Shown here: positions 10,795-25,090 of the stretch, in pieces
How the letters are laid out: every line of letters begins with the position of its first letter
Numbering within the stretch: the stretch's first letter is position 1
From: Heterodera schachtii
Taxonomy: Eukaryota; Nematoda; Chromadorea; Rhabditida; Heteroderidae
Assembly (NCBI GenBank): GCA_023374025.1
Contig: SIJG01000012.1
Span: 2,240,656 to 2,304,655 of the forward strand
Length of the DNA: 64,000 bases
Direction of reading: 5' to 3'
The notes under the pieces: model-generated
The model's database searches: none
The model's input: the letters and a program-made list of their open reading frames with translations, nothing else
Told to the model about the DNA's origin: nothing
Program-made: the position numbers and the translations under genes

Positions 10795-10952
10795 CTCCTA
10801 TTCTTACCATAGTGTTTTTGGACCCGGTTGGACCAGGACTTACCGAGTCAGGTACCGGGTATTGGATTTTAAGAAAACCGGGCCGGTCCGGGTAGTGAAA
10901 AAACCGGGTACCGGGTCTGGGACCCGGTCGGGTACCCGGACCCGTGCATCAC
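10795..10952. mobile_element. solo hAT-like terminus with CCGGGT subterminal repeats
   Basis: Dense ACCCGG/CCGGGT repeats lead to the terminal sequence CCCGTGCATCACTA, which on the other strand reads TAGTGATGCACGGG, typical of hAT termini. No matching opposite terminus is visible upstream, so this is a truncated element or one whose other end has diverged. Confidence 0.5.
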
Positions 10953-11474
10953 TAATTCTATATTAAAGTTAAAAGCAGACAACATTTAAATATTATTTCC
11001 TAATCCACGAAAATTTTAAATAAAAGTTCGGCAGAATTTTTTGAAATCATTAATCTCTTCGGTGTTTTGCTCATGTGTTCTTGAATTATTAAACCACAAA
11101 AATAAATCTTTTATTCAAAAAATTTATTGTTTAGGTAAAATCCGAATTTCCAATTGAATATCATTAATTCAAAATTTAGAGATAATAATAACAGATTCTC
11201 ATAAATTATTTCATATTTATTCAAGAATTAATAGTGTGTATTTTTTAAATTATTTATTCATTTAATGATCGAATTGGGTTGAAGAAAATTGATGTTTTTA
11301 AAAATTCTTCTGCGACAAAAGGCTAATATTCGTGATTTTTGTATTTCTAATTAATGTTTTTAATTAATGTATATTGAAATATTATATTTTTAATGCAATG
11401 ATTTAGATTTAATTACTTATTCAATTCTATTCAGCCGTTGGCAACGATATAACGATTACTTCATCAGGCCAAAA

Positions 11475-11475
11475 N
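11475..11475. other. single ambiguous base (N)
   Basis: One N in the run AAAANTTAAA, the only unresolved base I saw. It may mark a low-quality call or a closed gap in the assembly. Confidence 0.95.
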
Positions 11476-12059
11476 TTAAATTTAATTATTTTAAAACCCG
11501 GCGTGCGCTTTCTTTTTTCCAATTTAAAATTAAATCGAATTGACATCATGTGAATTAATTTATAAATATTTTATATTTTATTTTTCCTTAAATTTTTTCT
11601 TAAATCTAATAAAATTCTTAAATTCTAATCGTTAAAATATAATTAATTTTTTCCGAAATAAAAAGTAAACAATTGTAAATTTTTTTGTTTAATTCATTTT
11701 TTAAATACTTATTAGTGTTATTTTTCTATTTTCTTGCAGAATGTCTTATCTCTTTTGATGATTAATTTAACAATGAAAATTATTAATTTATTTAGATTAT
11801 TTTTATAACATGATTCTTGACCCGATCTGTTTCTCGAATCGAAGAAAATAAATCTAAACAAATATATTTATTAAAATATTTAATTCTTAGAATTTCGAGT
11901 ATAATAATTTTGTTAAGGCTACACCCTAATTTAGGTATTTCACCTAGAAAATAGAGGTATCCCTTTTTTGTCGAACCTATTTTTTTACTCATTTATGAAA
12001 ATTCATAAAAAATTTTTCGGTTTTTCTTATTAAAATCATTAAAATTTCAAAAAATTTTA

Positions 12060-12085
12060 CCGGCGGCGCCTACCGGCACTGCCGG
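12060..12085. repeat. GC hairpin module
   Basis: CCGGCGGCGCC, loop TACC, GGCACTGCCGG, with AAAATTTTA before and ACCCC after. It lies in a diffuse repeat-like context (about 11920-12130) without clear termini. Confidence 0.8.
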
Positions 12086-14054
12086 ACCCCGATTTACCCG
12101 ATTTGATCAGACTTTCAAAAAATTTTCCAAAATAAACCCTAAAATTCAAAAAGAATAAATTTTTTTTTCAGACACAAATTCTAATTTATTTGTAAAATTG
12201 AAATAAAAAATAATGAAAAGGCATCCCAAAATCTGTTTTACCGAAAATGGGCCGAAACATTCGCACCCAATTTATGCCATTTTTAACGATGACTGTTATT
12301 TCCATAAATGGAATTTTTGACAAAATAAAATGTGATTAATCAGGTAATTATGCAAAAAATATTTTCACAAAATGAGAACTGGACGTAATTGATTAAATTT
12401 TTTAATTAATTCATTAAAAAGATTATTTTTGGCAATTTTTTCTTTAGATTTTAATTCATTGCCATTTGATCACATATTTATTTATTTAATATTTTATAAT
12501 TAAATACATTTTTAAAACTAAGGTATTTTAAAATAATTAAAAATTATAATATATCAAAAAATCAATAAAGGAGTTAAAATTTTTATTCATTCTATAAAAA
12601 AAGATAATATTTAAAATGTTAGATAAAATTAATTTCATATAAATGCGAATGGTAATAAAAAAAATATTTATTTTAAAAAGAAAATGTTAATTAAAAAATA
12701 ATATTATTGCTAAATTCTTTAAAATTAAAAAATACATAAAAAAGCTTTAAAATTAAAAAAAAAATACCAAATTTTCCAAGCAAAAAAAAACTATAAACTA
12801 AAAGAATAAATAAGTTTATTAAATTAATAATAAATTTTTGGGAATTTTCTAAATGAATTTTCAAAAAATATAAAAGGATGGCTCTGAAGGAGAGAATTAT
12901 CGCGCATCTTGCATTTTTTAAAATAGATTAATTTTAAATTGGATAGAAATTATTTATAGTTAATCATACGTAATTTTGAAATATTATAATAATTTCTAAA
13001 ATTTTTTAAAAATATTGAAAATTCTTATTAAATAGTAATTTTATAAATAATTTAAATTCATAAATAATTTTCAATTGAAAATTGAAGAATTAATTATCGT
13101 TCAAAATTAATAAAATTTTGTACGAATAAAAGAAACAAAAAAACATTTAAATATTTAAAGGTAATTAAAACAACAAATTATTTAAAAAAACAAATTCTCA
13201 AAAATTTTAAATTAGCTTGAATCAGTTTTAAAAACATTTATTTATTTACAAAAAGCTTTCGTTGATAACAAAATTATTAAAATAAATCATAAAAGCTTTT
13301 TTTAATCTCTAATAAAAAAAACACTCGCGTACCCAATTGATTGCTGCAAAGTGACGTTAGATAAATTAAGCAAAATTATAAAAATATGAAAATAAATTTA
13401 TCGAAAATTAAACTAATAGTACATAAAACAAAACTAATAACCATGTCCCGCCACAATAAAATATCGAACGTAAGACCAACGCGAGGGATAAAAGGTATTA
13501 AGATTTTAAATAAAAATTATTCTGTAATAATAAACATTTAAAAAATTTTAATTTTATTAAATTAAATTATTATAAATAACAAAAAAATGGATTCGATTAA
13601 AAATTCTAAAAGATTATTTAATAAATTTTGTTTTGCTTTTTACAATTAATGCATAAATCGCATATTTTAAGTATATTAATTAAATATGCAGAAAAAGGAA
13701 TTAATTTTATATTTGTTTATGTCATTTTTTCACATCTTATATTTTTATTACAAGCCAAATACTATATAGGCGAGAAATATCAATTTAAAAAATAATTTAA
13801 TTATATTAATTTGAACGTATTATTTTTTTTTATAAATTCAAATGATTTTCTAAAGAAAATAAATGTTTATAAAATGAAAAATTAATTAGTAACTTTTTAT
13901 CAATTGACATTAAATGAACTTAAAAATTAATTTTTGACCTTATTAGGAAAAATTACTTTAACAATTAACAAAACCGATTTTAATCTTTTAATATTAATAT
14001 TAAAGCCCATTCAATTCTCTTTAAAGCACTCTGAATTATAAATAAAAATTTCAT

Positions 14055-14375
14055 TCACATTAGTGTAATAACACCATCAAAAATTGTGACCCATTTTTGG
14101 CGCCAAAAGTTCACTGTGCGTAGACAATAAAAAAATTCTAACAACCGAACTAAGTGAAGCAAAACAATGAATTTGCGTGGAGAATACGGCATAACATAGT
14201 TCTTTAAAATAAGCTTGAAATCAGTATAGCAAAAATTAACTAAGATTATTTCATTATTAGATAAGTAAAAGCCAATTTTATCACGATGTATACGAAAAAA
14301 TATGGGTCTATGAAATGGGGTGATAGCCCTCAAGCACGCAACTTGGAAAATATTTTTTCGGGTATTAATTTTCAA
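14055..14375 (-). other. open frame of 106 codons, unsupported
   Basis: The longest open frame in the desert, with a balanced N-terminal half (ACLRAITPFHRPIFFRIHR). No splice sites, domain or signal I can name. It could be a fragment of an old gene. I give it low weight because AT-rich DNA of this length will produce some such frames. Confidence 0.15.
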
Positions 14376-17300
14376 AATTAATAAAGATTTCTATTTAACT
14401 AAAACCATAAAATATAGCCAACAGAATCTGCTCTTTAAGATGTGATTGACTGCTATTAAAAATTATTTTTATTTCACAAGATTTCGGGCGATTTTCAAAA
14501 TTCGTTAAATTTCATAGATTTTGAGGGCTACAAGGGGTCAAATGCATAAAATTAGTTACTCAGATGAATTTCTTTGGCGTAGAATAAAGCCTTGGTCCAA
14601 GTGGTAGCTTATGCCCGATAATGAGCTTTTTGATGAAATCGGGAACAGTGTTTTGGGTGGTTGGAACTTTATGTCTGGTTCAGCAGTAATTTTGGGTTTT
14701 ATCCTTGCATTTGAAAAAAGTTACAACAAAAAATAAGTGGGACATTACTTATTTGTCACCCTGTATTTCACCTGCCGACAAAAATTTAAAAATAAATTTT
14801 TATCTAATAATAATCCCCAAAAAGTTATTTATTTTTTTATATAATTCATTCAAATCATTAACTTATATTTCTTTTGTAAAGAATTATTATTAAATTAATT
14901 TAGAGTTCGATCAAATTAAATTAAACAATAAAAATCAATCTATTTTTAAAATTGTCTTTTATGTTTTGAAAAATCAAATTAAATTTATTAGTTTTGATGA
15001 ATATTCCTCTGAAATTGATTTTAGTTGCATCTATAAATATTTATTAATAATTTATTTTAATTATTAGCGTGAAATTAAATAATTTTTATTTTATTATAAA
15101 AAATAAAATAAATGTTCATTAAGTTGCTCATTTGTCGACATACAATCTAATTTGTTATATAATTAGTTTGTTAGTTTTTAAATTTTATTTGTTTTTTAAT
15201 TCATAATTTTCACTGTAAATATTTTTTTAATTCGTTGCATATGAAAATAATAGTCTTGTTTATCAGTCATGAAACGCAGGATGATATAATATATTTCTTC
15301 TTTAATCTATTTTTTCAATTAATTATTGTAAAAAAATTTAAATTTTTTTTTTGTTCTTTTAAATTAATTTTTATTATATCTATATTTATTTAAAATAATT
15401 TTTATTTAATTAAAGAATTTAAGTTTAAGTTGGTTACTATATTCAAAAATTAAATTATAATTGAATTAATGCAAGTGTTTTAAAAAGAAATTGTACAAAT
15501 GGCTAAATAAAAAATTCTTTCCAAATAGCATCATGAAAATGCATTGAAATGAGAATGCAAATTCTTTTTTTTTAATTTAAATTTTATTTACTTGTTTATA
15601 AAAATGTAAAAATTAAAAATCTAATGATTTTGTTAATTAAGTTATGAATTTTTATCTGCCTTTAATGGGTTAGAAAATAATCAATTGAAAAATTTATTTT
15701 TATTTTATTTATTTAAAAACATTATTTTTTTAATTTAACTTTAAGCCGCTTATTTAATTGTTTTAAAGTTTTGATTTACAGAAAAATATATGATATAACA
15801 TAAGCTTGCGCACAACTTAATTTTAATATAGTAATAATAGCACAGAAGAAATAATTATAAGGGGAATTCATCAAAAAATTTAATAAATAAAATTATATCT
15901 TCATTATATAAACTGTTTATTCGATCAATAATAAATTTAAAATGTTAATATAATACTGCTTATTTAAAAAAGAAATAGATACATAAAAATGGATTTTATA
16001 ATATTAAAAAGTATAGTTGATTTAAAATTAAGATTGTTTATTTTTGTAATTTTTTTTGCCTTTTTTTATTCATATAATATTTGAAAATTTTAATAAGAAT
16101 TTATTCTTTCTTTTAGTTTTAAATAAATCATTAAAAGCTAAATAAATAGATAGAAACATTGGAATTTCCTTCATAGGATTTGGTTAACTCAATTGGTACT
16201 TTAAAATTATCATTTAAATTATTTAAATTCACGTTTTCTTTTATTCTTTCAAAAGTTGCTGATTTTCCTAAACAGGTTTTAATGAAGGTTCATTATTAAA
16301 TAAAAATTAAAACAGCAAATTCGATTGAATATAAACCTAAATCCTAAACTGAGATAATCAAATATTTCTTTATTGGATAAATCTGTTTTTTAAACTATTT
16401 GTATAAAAATATATAATTTGGGACTTTTTTAATGATAAATTTTTCCAATTACATTTTTTTCTATTAATTATTAGAGCACATTTATTTTTATGAGAATATT
16501 AAAAGATTATTTATTAATTTTATTTTTTAATTGGAACTTATTTTAATAACAAATGAATGTTTAAATTTTATAGATTTTTAATTTCATAAAATAAAATAAA
16601 TTCTTTATTTTTAACATGCGATAACATAAAATATTACACGAATCATTAGTTGAAAAAGATGAAAAAATGTAAGATTAAATATTTTTTGTTTGTTGCAACT
16701 AAACTTATATTCATTATATAATATATTAAACTAATTAGCATTATAGCAGACATATTTTCTTTAATTTTCGTTTTTTAAATATTTAATCTTTGAATAAAAT
16801 AATCTACCTTTCAAAAATGCAATAATTTAAATTAATATTTTGATTTAAAATAAAATTTTTTAATTTAATTAGATTTTTTTAATTTTATTTAGTACATTTA
16901 AATTTAGCACCTAAAATTAATTTTCATATAATAATTTCAATCTCGTCCTTAGCTCCTGCATTTTGATTGGTGGGGTTATGCACGGTTTTCAAAGACAATA
17001 ATCTTCTTTTTTTTTTGCATTAATGCTAGTTAAAAAAATAATTTTCATTCAAACAAAACATTTTTTAAAGTTTTATTTTTTATTTGTTCTTGTTCTATAA
17101 ATATCAAAAAAAAAAATATTTTAATCGAAATTAAAATTTTTTGATTTAACTGTAGTTTTATACGCATTTTTAATATTGGTTATTTATTTATTTTATTGCT
17201 TAATGTATTTTTAAAGAAAAACTTGTTGAACACCTAAATTTTTTTCTTTAATTATTATAAAAAAACTCTTTTTATGTTCACTTCGTATAGTTTTATATTA

Positions 17301-17443
17301 AATATTCATGTTTCAAAATTATTTAAATAAATATAAATATGTTAAAACTTATTATAGTATCTTGGGATTAAATCATATATTTTATTTTATTTCTTTAATA
17401 GTATAAAAACATAAATTAAATATTATTTTGGTAAATGCTAAAG

Positions 17444-17563
17444 ATGAATGCGAACAGAATGGCCAGAAAAACGAATGACACGGTGCAAGAAAATTTTATT
17501 GGTTTAATAAAAAAATTAAATCTGAATGACGCAATTGGTTGCGATTATATTAGGCCAGTATAA
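17444..17563 (+). other. small ATG frame of 39 codons
   Basis: Begins MNANRMARKTNDTVQENF and ends with IRPV and a TAA. It is GC-richer than its neighbours. Unrecognised; possibly an exon remnant. Confidence 0.15.
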
Positions 17564-20500
17564 AGTATTATTACATACCAATTTAAATTACAAATACTAT
17601 TAAAATTAAAACGTAATTATATAAACAAAAAATAAATAAATTTCTAAATGAGAACAAAGAGATTTAAATTTAAAAAGTGAAAATAAAAATAAGTGAAAGA
17701 GTGTGCCATTTTTTGTTTTATTTTGTTGATTGTTTTCATTAAAAAATATTTTTCTGAAAAAATAGAAATAAAGGGAATGAATGAATATAGAATTGAACAT
17801 AATAAATTATTCTACCAAACAATGAAACGGATTAAATACAGAATTGATTTCAAATTGATTAGGTAAATTATCATAAAAAGCAATAAACCCTCACTCATTA
17901 TTTAATTTAGCAAACATATACATAAAAAATGAGGACTACAAATCAGTGATTTAACTGGCAAGTCAAAATCGACAAAAAAAAATATTGGAAGACATAAGTA
18001 GAAAACAAAAAATGCCGAATTACAAAATTTAATAAGATTGATAAAAAAAAATCCCAAAATTTAAATTTAAAAGTAATTTAAAAAAAGATAAAAGTGAAAA
18101 AATGTAAAAAATATATTTTTAATCCGATAAAAAAATTTTAATCTACGACAAAATAAAATTTCTAAAGATTTAAAATAATTAAATGAGAATAACATTGTTT
18201 ATATCCCGAGATGAATTTAATTAAAGCTTCATAAAAATAAACATTTATTTTTCTAAATAAAAAAATATAATTATTCATTCTGCTTTTAAAATTAAATATA
18301 TAAATAAATAATTTATTCTCCAGGATTCCATAAAAAAATAATTAAAAAAATTAAATTAAGGAATAATTCCAATATTAATAAATAAACATTTCGAAAGAAG
18401 ATGAAAATTTTGAACCCGTCTTGAGATTTTGCGGGACTGGACATAATGAAGAATATAGAATATTTTGTTTAGTTGGTTTAAGTGCATTGATATCAATTGC
18501 TAGCGCGAAATGAAAAAAGTGAAATCTGAATCAGCATGGATTATTCAAAAAACGAAAAAAATTAAGAATAATAAAATTTTATAACATTTATACCTGAAAA
18601 TAATCATTTTAATTTGTTTTTTATTTAAATTTATATAATATTAATTTTAAAAGTGGAATAATTTTGGTCAAGTACAAAGGCACAACATAGGAATTATTAA
18701 TGCTTATCTTCTTGTTAATAGAATATTTTTCTTTCTTTATTCAACTTTATTCAATGCTTTTTTCTAAAAGGTTCATTATTTGAAAATAGTAAAGTTTTAT
18801 TTATATCAAATTAGAAAACATAATGCTTCCTTCGCCAGATTCCTCTGCTAAAAACAAATTTGTAATATTTTATTTATTGAAAACTTAAGTTAACTTTAAA
18901 TAAAAATTAGATAATATAGCAAAAAAATGAAACACTGAAATAAATTAATAATTTATAAAATATTTACAATTCATGGACATTAATACTTAAGAATGAATAT
19001 ATTTAAATGCACTATAAAATTATATTTATTATTTCTGGCTAAAGAAAAAGTCAAAAATATTTATAAATGAAAAAAATTTATTTAATATTGTTTAACAAAA
19101 ATAGAAGAAATTCATTAATATATTCATCAAAAATTGACAAAAAAACTCATTCAAAAAGAAAGAAATCAATCTCAATCTCAATTATTAATAAAAAACAAAT
19201 TAGTTTAATTGAAGGCTACCAAAAGTTAATAATGAATAAAAGTAAATTAAATGATAAAAAGTTAAATATATGTCTTCTTCTTCTTTAAGTTAATTTTTTA
19301 AATGAATAAACATTAAAAAATATAATTTATATAAATTTATTATTATTTGAGTCATATTATTTTTTGTACTTTTCTTTTTAATTTAAATAACAAAGTAAAT
19401 GAAAAGATGAAGCTTCTTAATTCTGTGCTTCATAATATTTTTGGATAATCATAAATTAAAAATATAATGAACTTAAAATAAAAAATTAAATTATTCCCAA
19501 ACAAATTAAAGTAATAAACACTTGTTTATAAAAAAATGAAAATGAAAAAATGAAAATAAATTCAATAAAAAATAAAATAATTTATGAACTTGACGAATAT
19601 TGTTTAATGTATAATGCATATGAGATATTGAATTATTTTGATGCAAATCTCTTTTGATTTGTTGTATCAGCCAACAGATAATTTCTTTTTTTCATATCAG
19701 TGCATTATTTTGTTTTTGAAAAATAAAAATCCAAGATTATTATTAATTTTTTATTATACTATGCTTTTAGTAATTATTCATTTACAAGATGCATATCCAA
19801 ATTTAAAAATAAATATTTATTTTATTACTATAAAGTTAATTTTTTCAAAAAAATAAGATATTACTCTATTTAATTTACTTTTTCATTTTAATTTCTTTAT
19901 CTTTCATTAATTTTTGTTCAATTTCCTCAACATTTATATTTATTTTGATTATTTTAATTTATACAAATATTAATTTTCAGATGTGAATAGCATTAATTTT
20001 TTTTATCATAAAAATAAAAATTTTTAGAAAATATTTTAATTAATTTAGAAATGATATCCAAAATTTACCTATAATTAAATAATTAGTTAACACAGGATAG
20101 ATGCTATTAAAGAAAAATAAAGAATAAAGCAAAGTAATCACTTGTTAAGAAAAATAAAAGAAAACGCCAAAAATTCATTGATAATATTATTTGATAAAAT
20201 AAAATAAAATAAAATCAAAAGTTATTCGAAAAAGTAAACTTAACATTTTTAACATAAATAAAATATCGCTCGAAAATTTTCATTCACTTTTATGCTTTTT
20301 AATGCATTTTTTGTCCATTTTTGGACAATTTTTGCATTTGTTGGAATATTTAATATAAGATTTTTGAGTATAATATTTCAATTTTTCATATTAATTAATT
20401 AGTTTTAATTGATTGATTAATTTAGTTAGTTGATTGATTGGTTAAATTATATACTTAAATATATTTCTTGTTTATTATTCGTATACCCATATGTTAAATT

Positions 20501-21159
20501 TTGATGAATTTGGAAGAAAAAAATTTCCTTGTAACAATTATGCTTTTGGGCAATAAGTTTTGATTTTTTGTATTATCAATAAGACGCATTGCTTTAATTA
20601 AAAAATATTTGTGTTTTTCGGCGTTTAAGAAAATAAATAAAAAAACTATTTTAAGATATTTGACATTATTTTTTTAATTTATATCTTTTTGTTTAATTTT
20701 TACCTTGCTCTCTCTATCCATTGATACCAAATTTAACTTTTTGAACCGTTTAATGAGAAGCATGGTTCGCTATTGAATATTTTTTTTCCATGCCATTTAT
20801 ATTAATTTTAAATTTTTCTTTTGACCAAATATTTTAAATAATCATTAAATATTTAATTTGGTTTTTTCTTAAGCAACTTTCACTCATAATATTTTATACG
20901 TAAATTATTTAAAATACATTTTTCTCAAAAGTTTTCTTAATTATTTCTATGCTTTATTTAGCAATTATTAAGATTTTACTTCTTTTCTGGTTGTTATTTT
21001 CGTAAATTTTAATTTTATATTAATTTTCAGAGTTAATGGTTTTAAAATTAAATTGTATATTGCCCCACATTCCTTCCTATTCGTTCGGAGCTTCATTTTA
21101 TATCAATATAATGGATATATTTCATTAAGAAATTTTATAAATACTACAAATTAAATCAG

Positions 21160-21780
21160 CGGGTCGCGATTCGGGACGAGAAGAATGTCGGGTTCCTGGA
21201 TTCGGGTTTCGGGATTTTGGTCAATTGACAAATTTTTATTATATCAAAAAATAAATATAAGAAATTTTTTGTTATATCATATTGGCTCGATTATATGTGG
21301 TCAATTGAATTTCAAATAATTTATAAATAATGTTATAATTTTAAACATAATAAACGTCGTCTCCAAATGTCGGGTCCCAAGTTATAAAGTCGCACCACGC
21401 TTTTTCAAAAGTATTATAAATTCATTCTTGTTTGGACTTGTGGTCCTAACAATGATGCCATGTGTTTTTGGTACAATTTATCGTGTTCAATTGCTTTTTA
21501 TCTGATCAAATTAAATGCTGGGATAATTTTTAAATCACGAAGAAAGGAAAGGGCTGCTAAGCTCCGGACTATTGAATTTACTCGGTTGCCCTTGAGGACT
21601 TTTTGACACATTTGCTCCCTTTGGCCCTTTGGAAAGACATTTTTTTCATTATAAAATAAATTTCATTTTTATGAAATTTGGTATGTTCTCAAATGTCTGG
21701 TCCTCATAAGTCAGGTCCTCAAAGCAGGAATAACCGCAAATGTCGGGTCCTCAAATTTTACTGAAAACTCGAAAAATTTT
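21160..21780. repeat. degenerate repeat field with AATGTCGGGTCC motifs
   Basis: Several copies of a AATGTCGGGTCC-like motif (near 21366, 21690-21715 and 21738) plus CGGGTCGCGATTCGGG at about 21160. It resembles the subterminal repeats of a decayed hAT-type element, but I cannot find paired ends or a target duplication. Confidence 0.4.
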
Positions 21781-21923
21781 TTTGAAATAGTTATTATTTA
21801 TAATTTTTAAATAATTGCTTTTTAAAAGAGACTGGTTAGGGCTACCGAATGAAACAAATAAAACATTGACCGGGGTTATGCCACAAAAATTGAAACTGTG
21901 CCCAGTTGGCCGACGGGCTTTGA

Positions 21924-22649
21924 CTACCCACTAGAGGTGTGCCGTGATTCACGTTCACGGTCACGGTTATCGTGAATTTCACGGGTTTTTTCACTCACGG
22001 TCACGATTCACGGTACCAATTCACGGTTATTCCGTGAAAAATTTACACTGGATATAATTGAAAATTTACGAATTACAATATTGTTTACATAGAAAATTTG
22101 GTCATTTTTTCGGCAAAATTTGCTAAGAAACAGAGCAAAATTTTCTAAAATTTCCCCGGCGGCGCCTATCGGCACCGCCGGCCCCCTCCCTCCCTTATTC
22201 CTGAAACTTTTTTGAACAAAGTCAACTACCAATATTGTGTGAAAAACAAATAGAAAGTAGCTTTTCAAGGATAACCCATTTAAATAAAAACCCAATTATC
22301 GGAATCAATTGAGAAAAAGTTCATAATTATGCGAAAAATCCAAGTGCACCTATAATTTGCATTTTTCAAACGTTTTTTGACTTTTTAGACTGATTAAAAT
22401 TGCAAAATTTGTTATATATTTTGAGAATTTTCAGTTGGGATTCCCGGTAAAAAAAAACAAAAAAAAAAAAAAAAATTCGCCGCTAGAGAAAATTTTCTTA
22501 AAAATTCACGGTCACGGTCACGAAAGCCGCGAATTTCACGGGTTTTTTGGATCACGGTCATGGTCACGATTCACGGGACCAATTCACGGTCACGGTCACG
22601 ATTCACGGTTCACGGGTTTTTTCAGTCACGGCACACCTCTACTACCCAC
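21924..22649. mobile_element. hAT-like non-autonomous element (710 bp), perfect 8-bp TSD
   Basis: The element spans 21932-22641 between identical CTACCCAC direct repeats (21924-21931 and 22642-22649). The termini TAGAGGTGTGCCGTGA and TCACGGCACACCTCTA are perfect inverted repeats, and AGAGGTGTGCCG is a classic hAT-type end. Both subterminal regions carry many CACGGTCACG / GATTCACGG units. The middle holds one GC hairpin module (22156-22181). No transposase, so it depends on one elsewhere. Confidence 0.93.
22156..22181. repeat. GC hairpin module, best copy
   Basis: CCGGCGGCGCC, loop TATC, GGCACCGCCGG, preceded by AAAATTTCC and followed by CCCCC. It matches the window consensus and sits mid-element in the hAT-like element at 21932-22641. 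Confidence 0.9.
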
Positions 22650-23590
22650 CCCCCCCCCCTTAAAATCAGGCAAATTTTTGATAAATTCCTAGTGGATTGG
22701 AAAAAATTTTCCGAGAAAAATGAGTATGCCCATGGAAAGAGCAAAATATTCTATTACTTAAAAAATGGTAAATCTGCGATTTGTCTAAAAAGATTACTTA
22801 ATGAATTTTGATGAGTAACTAAAATAACCTTTCTACATAGAAGCGAAATCGTCTGTATTTACAGTTGTTCGTATTATTTTTAAAAACTAGTATTTTTTTA
22901 ACTTCACTTCATACCAAAGAATTTAAATGCGCAATTAATCAACTGACAAAATAGTCAAGTAAAAATTAACAAAATTTTGAAAAAAGAACAAAGATAAAAA
23001 AGGACTTTAGGCATGAACTACGGATTTATTTACTTTTTATTCATAAAAAGCTGAGTAGAACTTAAATTTTCTTACAATTTACGAGGTTATATTCGGAAAC
23101 TTAAAATATTAAAAAAAATATTTTTTGGAATATTTAAAAATCAAATACATCTTTATTAAATATCAATTAGATTATTTTTATATACTATTCAACAAAAAAA
23201 AACAATTAAAAAATACTAAATCAAAAGATAGAAAAGAGCCAATCACATTAAGAAAAAAAAAACCAAAAATAAGTTCTTACATATGAGAATAAAAAGTAAA
23301 AAGAAATAAACTGAATAAATTTAAATAATACAAACAAAAAGGAATAATATTAATTGAAATATTAAATTATATTACAATAAAAATATGGATAAAATTATAT
23401 CTTTACTTTAAATCCGCAGTTATTTAAAAATAAAAAATCAACTATTTTCATAAAAGGTTTTGAAGTTTCAATAAAAAATTTCAAATTTTAAACATACTCC
23501 AAAATTTACTTGGAGATCAGAATAATATTTTAGAAATTAAAATTATATTATTTGAAATTAATTTTGAAGAATTTAATAAAAAAAACTTTT
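22650..23590. other. AT-rich spacer, nothing recognised
   Basis: Begins with the poly-C tract next to the preceding element and continues as A-rich low-complexity DNA without features. Confidence 0.6.
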
Positions 23591-23599
23591 GTTTTTAGA

Positions 23600-23830
23600 G
23601 GGCACTTTTAACCAAATATCCTCCTCGGGAGGAGGCTAAGGATTTTCATCTGCAGATATCCTAGCCGATACCCTATCCTTAGCATTGTGAATATGCAATG
23701 AGGATAGATTTAGAGATGGGGATTAATTTGCTAGTTCAGAATACGGATACCTTATCCCTATCATTGTGAATATGGATTTATCTGCAGCTAGCGGATTATC
23801 TGCGGATAGTTAGCATTGTGAATATGAGCA
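23600..23830. repeat. GC-richer block with three CATTGTGAATATG repeats
   Basis: CATTGTGAATATG occurs three times (near 23683, 23762 and 23812), interleaved with GGATA/TATCC motifs such as GGATACCTTATCC. It is surrounded by AT-rich DNA. Probably a small dispersed element, but no clean terminal repeats or target duplication. Confidence 0.5.
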
Positions 23831-23839
23831 TCAAGCTAA

Positions 23840-25090
23840 AAAATAAACCATATATAAATAATATAAACCATTTTATTATTAAAAATACAATTTTAATAAT
23901 AAAAAAGGAAATTCTCAAGCATTTTATTAAAATTCAAAAGTAATCAACAAAAACTTATTTTTAATTTTATCATATAATTTTTTCTCAAAAAAAAACAAAC
24001 AATTATTTTTGCATTTTGTTTATTATCGAATTGGTGCACTAAAACGAATTGCAATTAATAAAGCAAACTAAAATTTTAAACGGAAATTCATGAATAAAAA
24101 CAGGAAAATAATTCTTTTAAATTAAAATTAAAAATGAAAAACATTTAAACAATTCACTTCTATTTTCTAATGTTAAATAATGTATTCATTGGTTCTAAAA
24201 GTATCATGTAATTCTTTTATTTAACATATTAGCATTAAATAAGAAAAAATTAAAATATAAATTATTCAATTGAAAATTGATTGGATGAAAAAAGCAAGAA
24301 ACCGACTGAAGAAATTCAGCATGGAATAAAAAAGATAAGTCAAAAATAGGTAAACAGTACATAAAGAAAAATGAACAAATTTTTAGAAATAATTAATTCT
24401 TTGCTCCGTAGTAATATTAATGTCTGCTAATTATTTTGTAATCAAATAACTCTTTCCAAATTAACTAATTCTTTATTTTCTAATTCATCATGAACCTTAA
24501 ATTAAAAATAATCACAACAAAATCCTCCGAAAAGAAACAATAGGGAAACTCTAGCATTTCTCCTTTTGTTAGGTTAAAAAAATATTATTAAAATATTTTT
24601 AAAAATACCTTTCATATAAATTTTTTTATTAATCAAAAACAAACAATATACTCTTTATGAAAAAATTAATAGTATTAATTTAAAAAAATTATAGTATTAA
24701 AGCATTAATTTAAAATTAAAATAAACAAATAATTCATCCGCTTTAAAATTTCACAATTAAATGTCATTTTAATAATAATTTCAAGATATCTATAAATCCT
24801 AATGAAATGGAGAGCAAACAGTTCTTTGAATTGAGATGAAGATGAGAAAAATAATTATAAAACCATAAAGAACTATTGGCTAAGAAACAATGTAATTGAC
24901 TATATTTTTATGGAAATTGAGTAAAAAAGATAAATAAAAAAAAATTGATAAAATACAATTAAGGCTTATATAAATTAAAAATAAATTATTTATTTAAAAA
25001 TAATTCATATAATCTTAAGAAATATTAATCAAAAAAAGTAGATTACTTATTACAAAAAATGATATATGAAGACCAATGCCTTGAAATTTA
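23840..25090. other. A-rich spacer, nothing recognised
   Basis: Low-complexity A-rich DNA. No open frames of note, splice-flanked islands or inverted repeats seen. Confidence 0.6.

Larger units (their letters stand above)
12131..21150. other. 9-kb AT-rich desert
   Basis: Long alternating A-rich and T-rich low-complexity DNA. I find no element termini. Weak coding-like islets occur at 14055-14375 (minus, 106 codons), 17444-17563 (plus), about 18376-18520 (open on both strands) and about 16945-17010. None is supported by a recognisable domain, and they may be chance. Confidence 0.5.

Noticed and set aside
18376..18525. GC-richer islet open on both strands
   Set aside because: Both strands read as plausible protein with no splice or start signals to choose between them, so it was not called as a gene.
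22435..22811. Plus-strand frames with HGHGHESR-type repeats
   Set aside because: A translation of the CACGGTCACG subterminal repeats of the hAT element.
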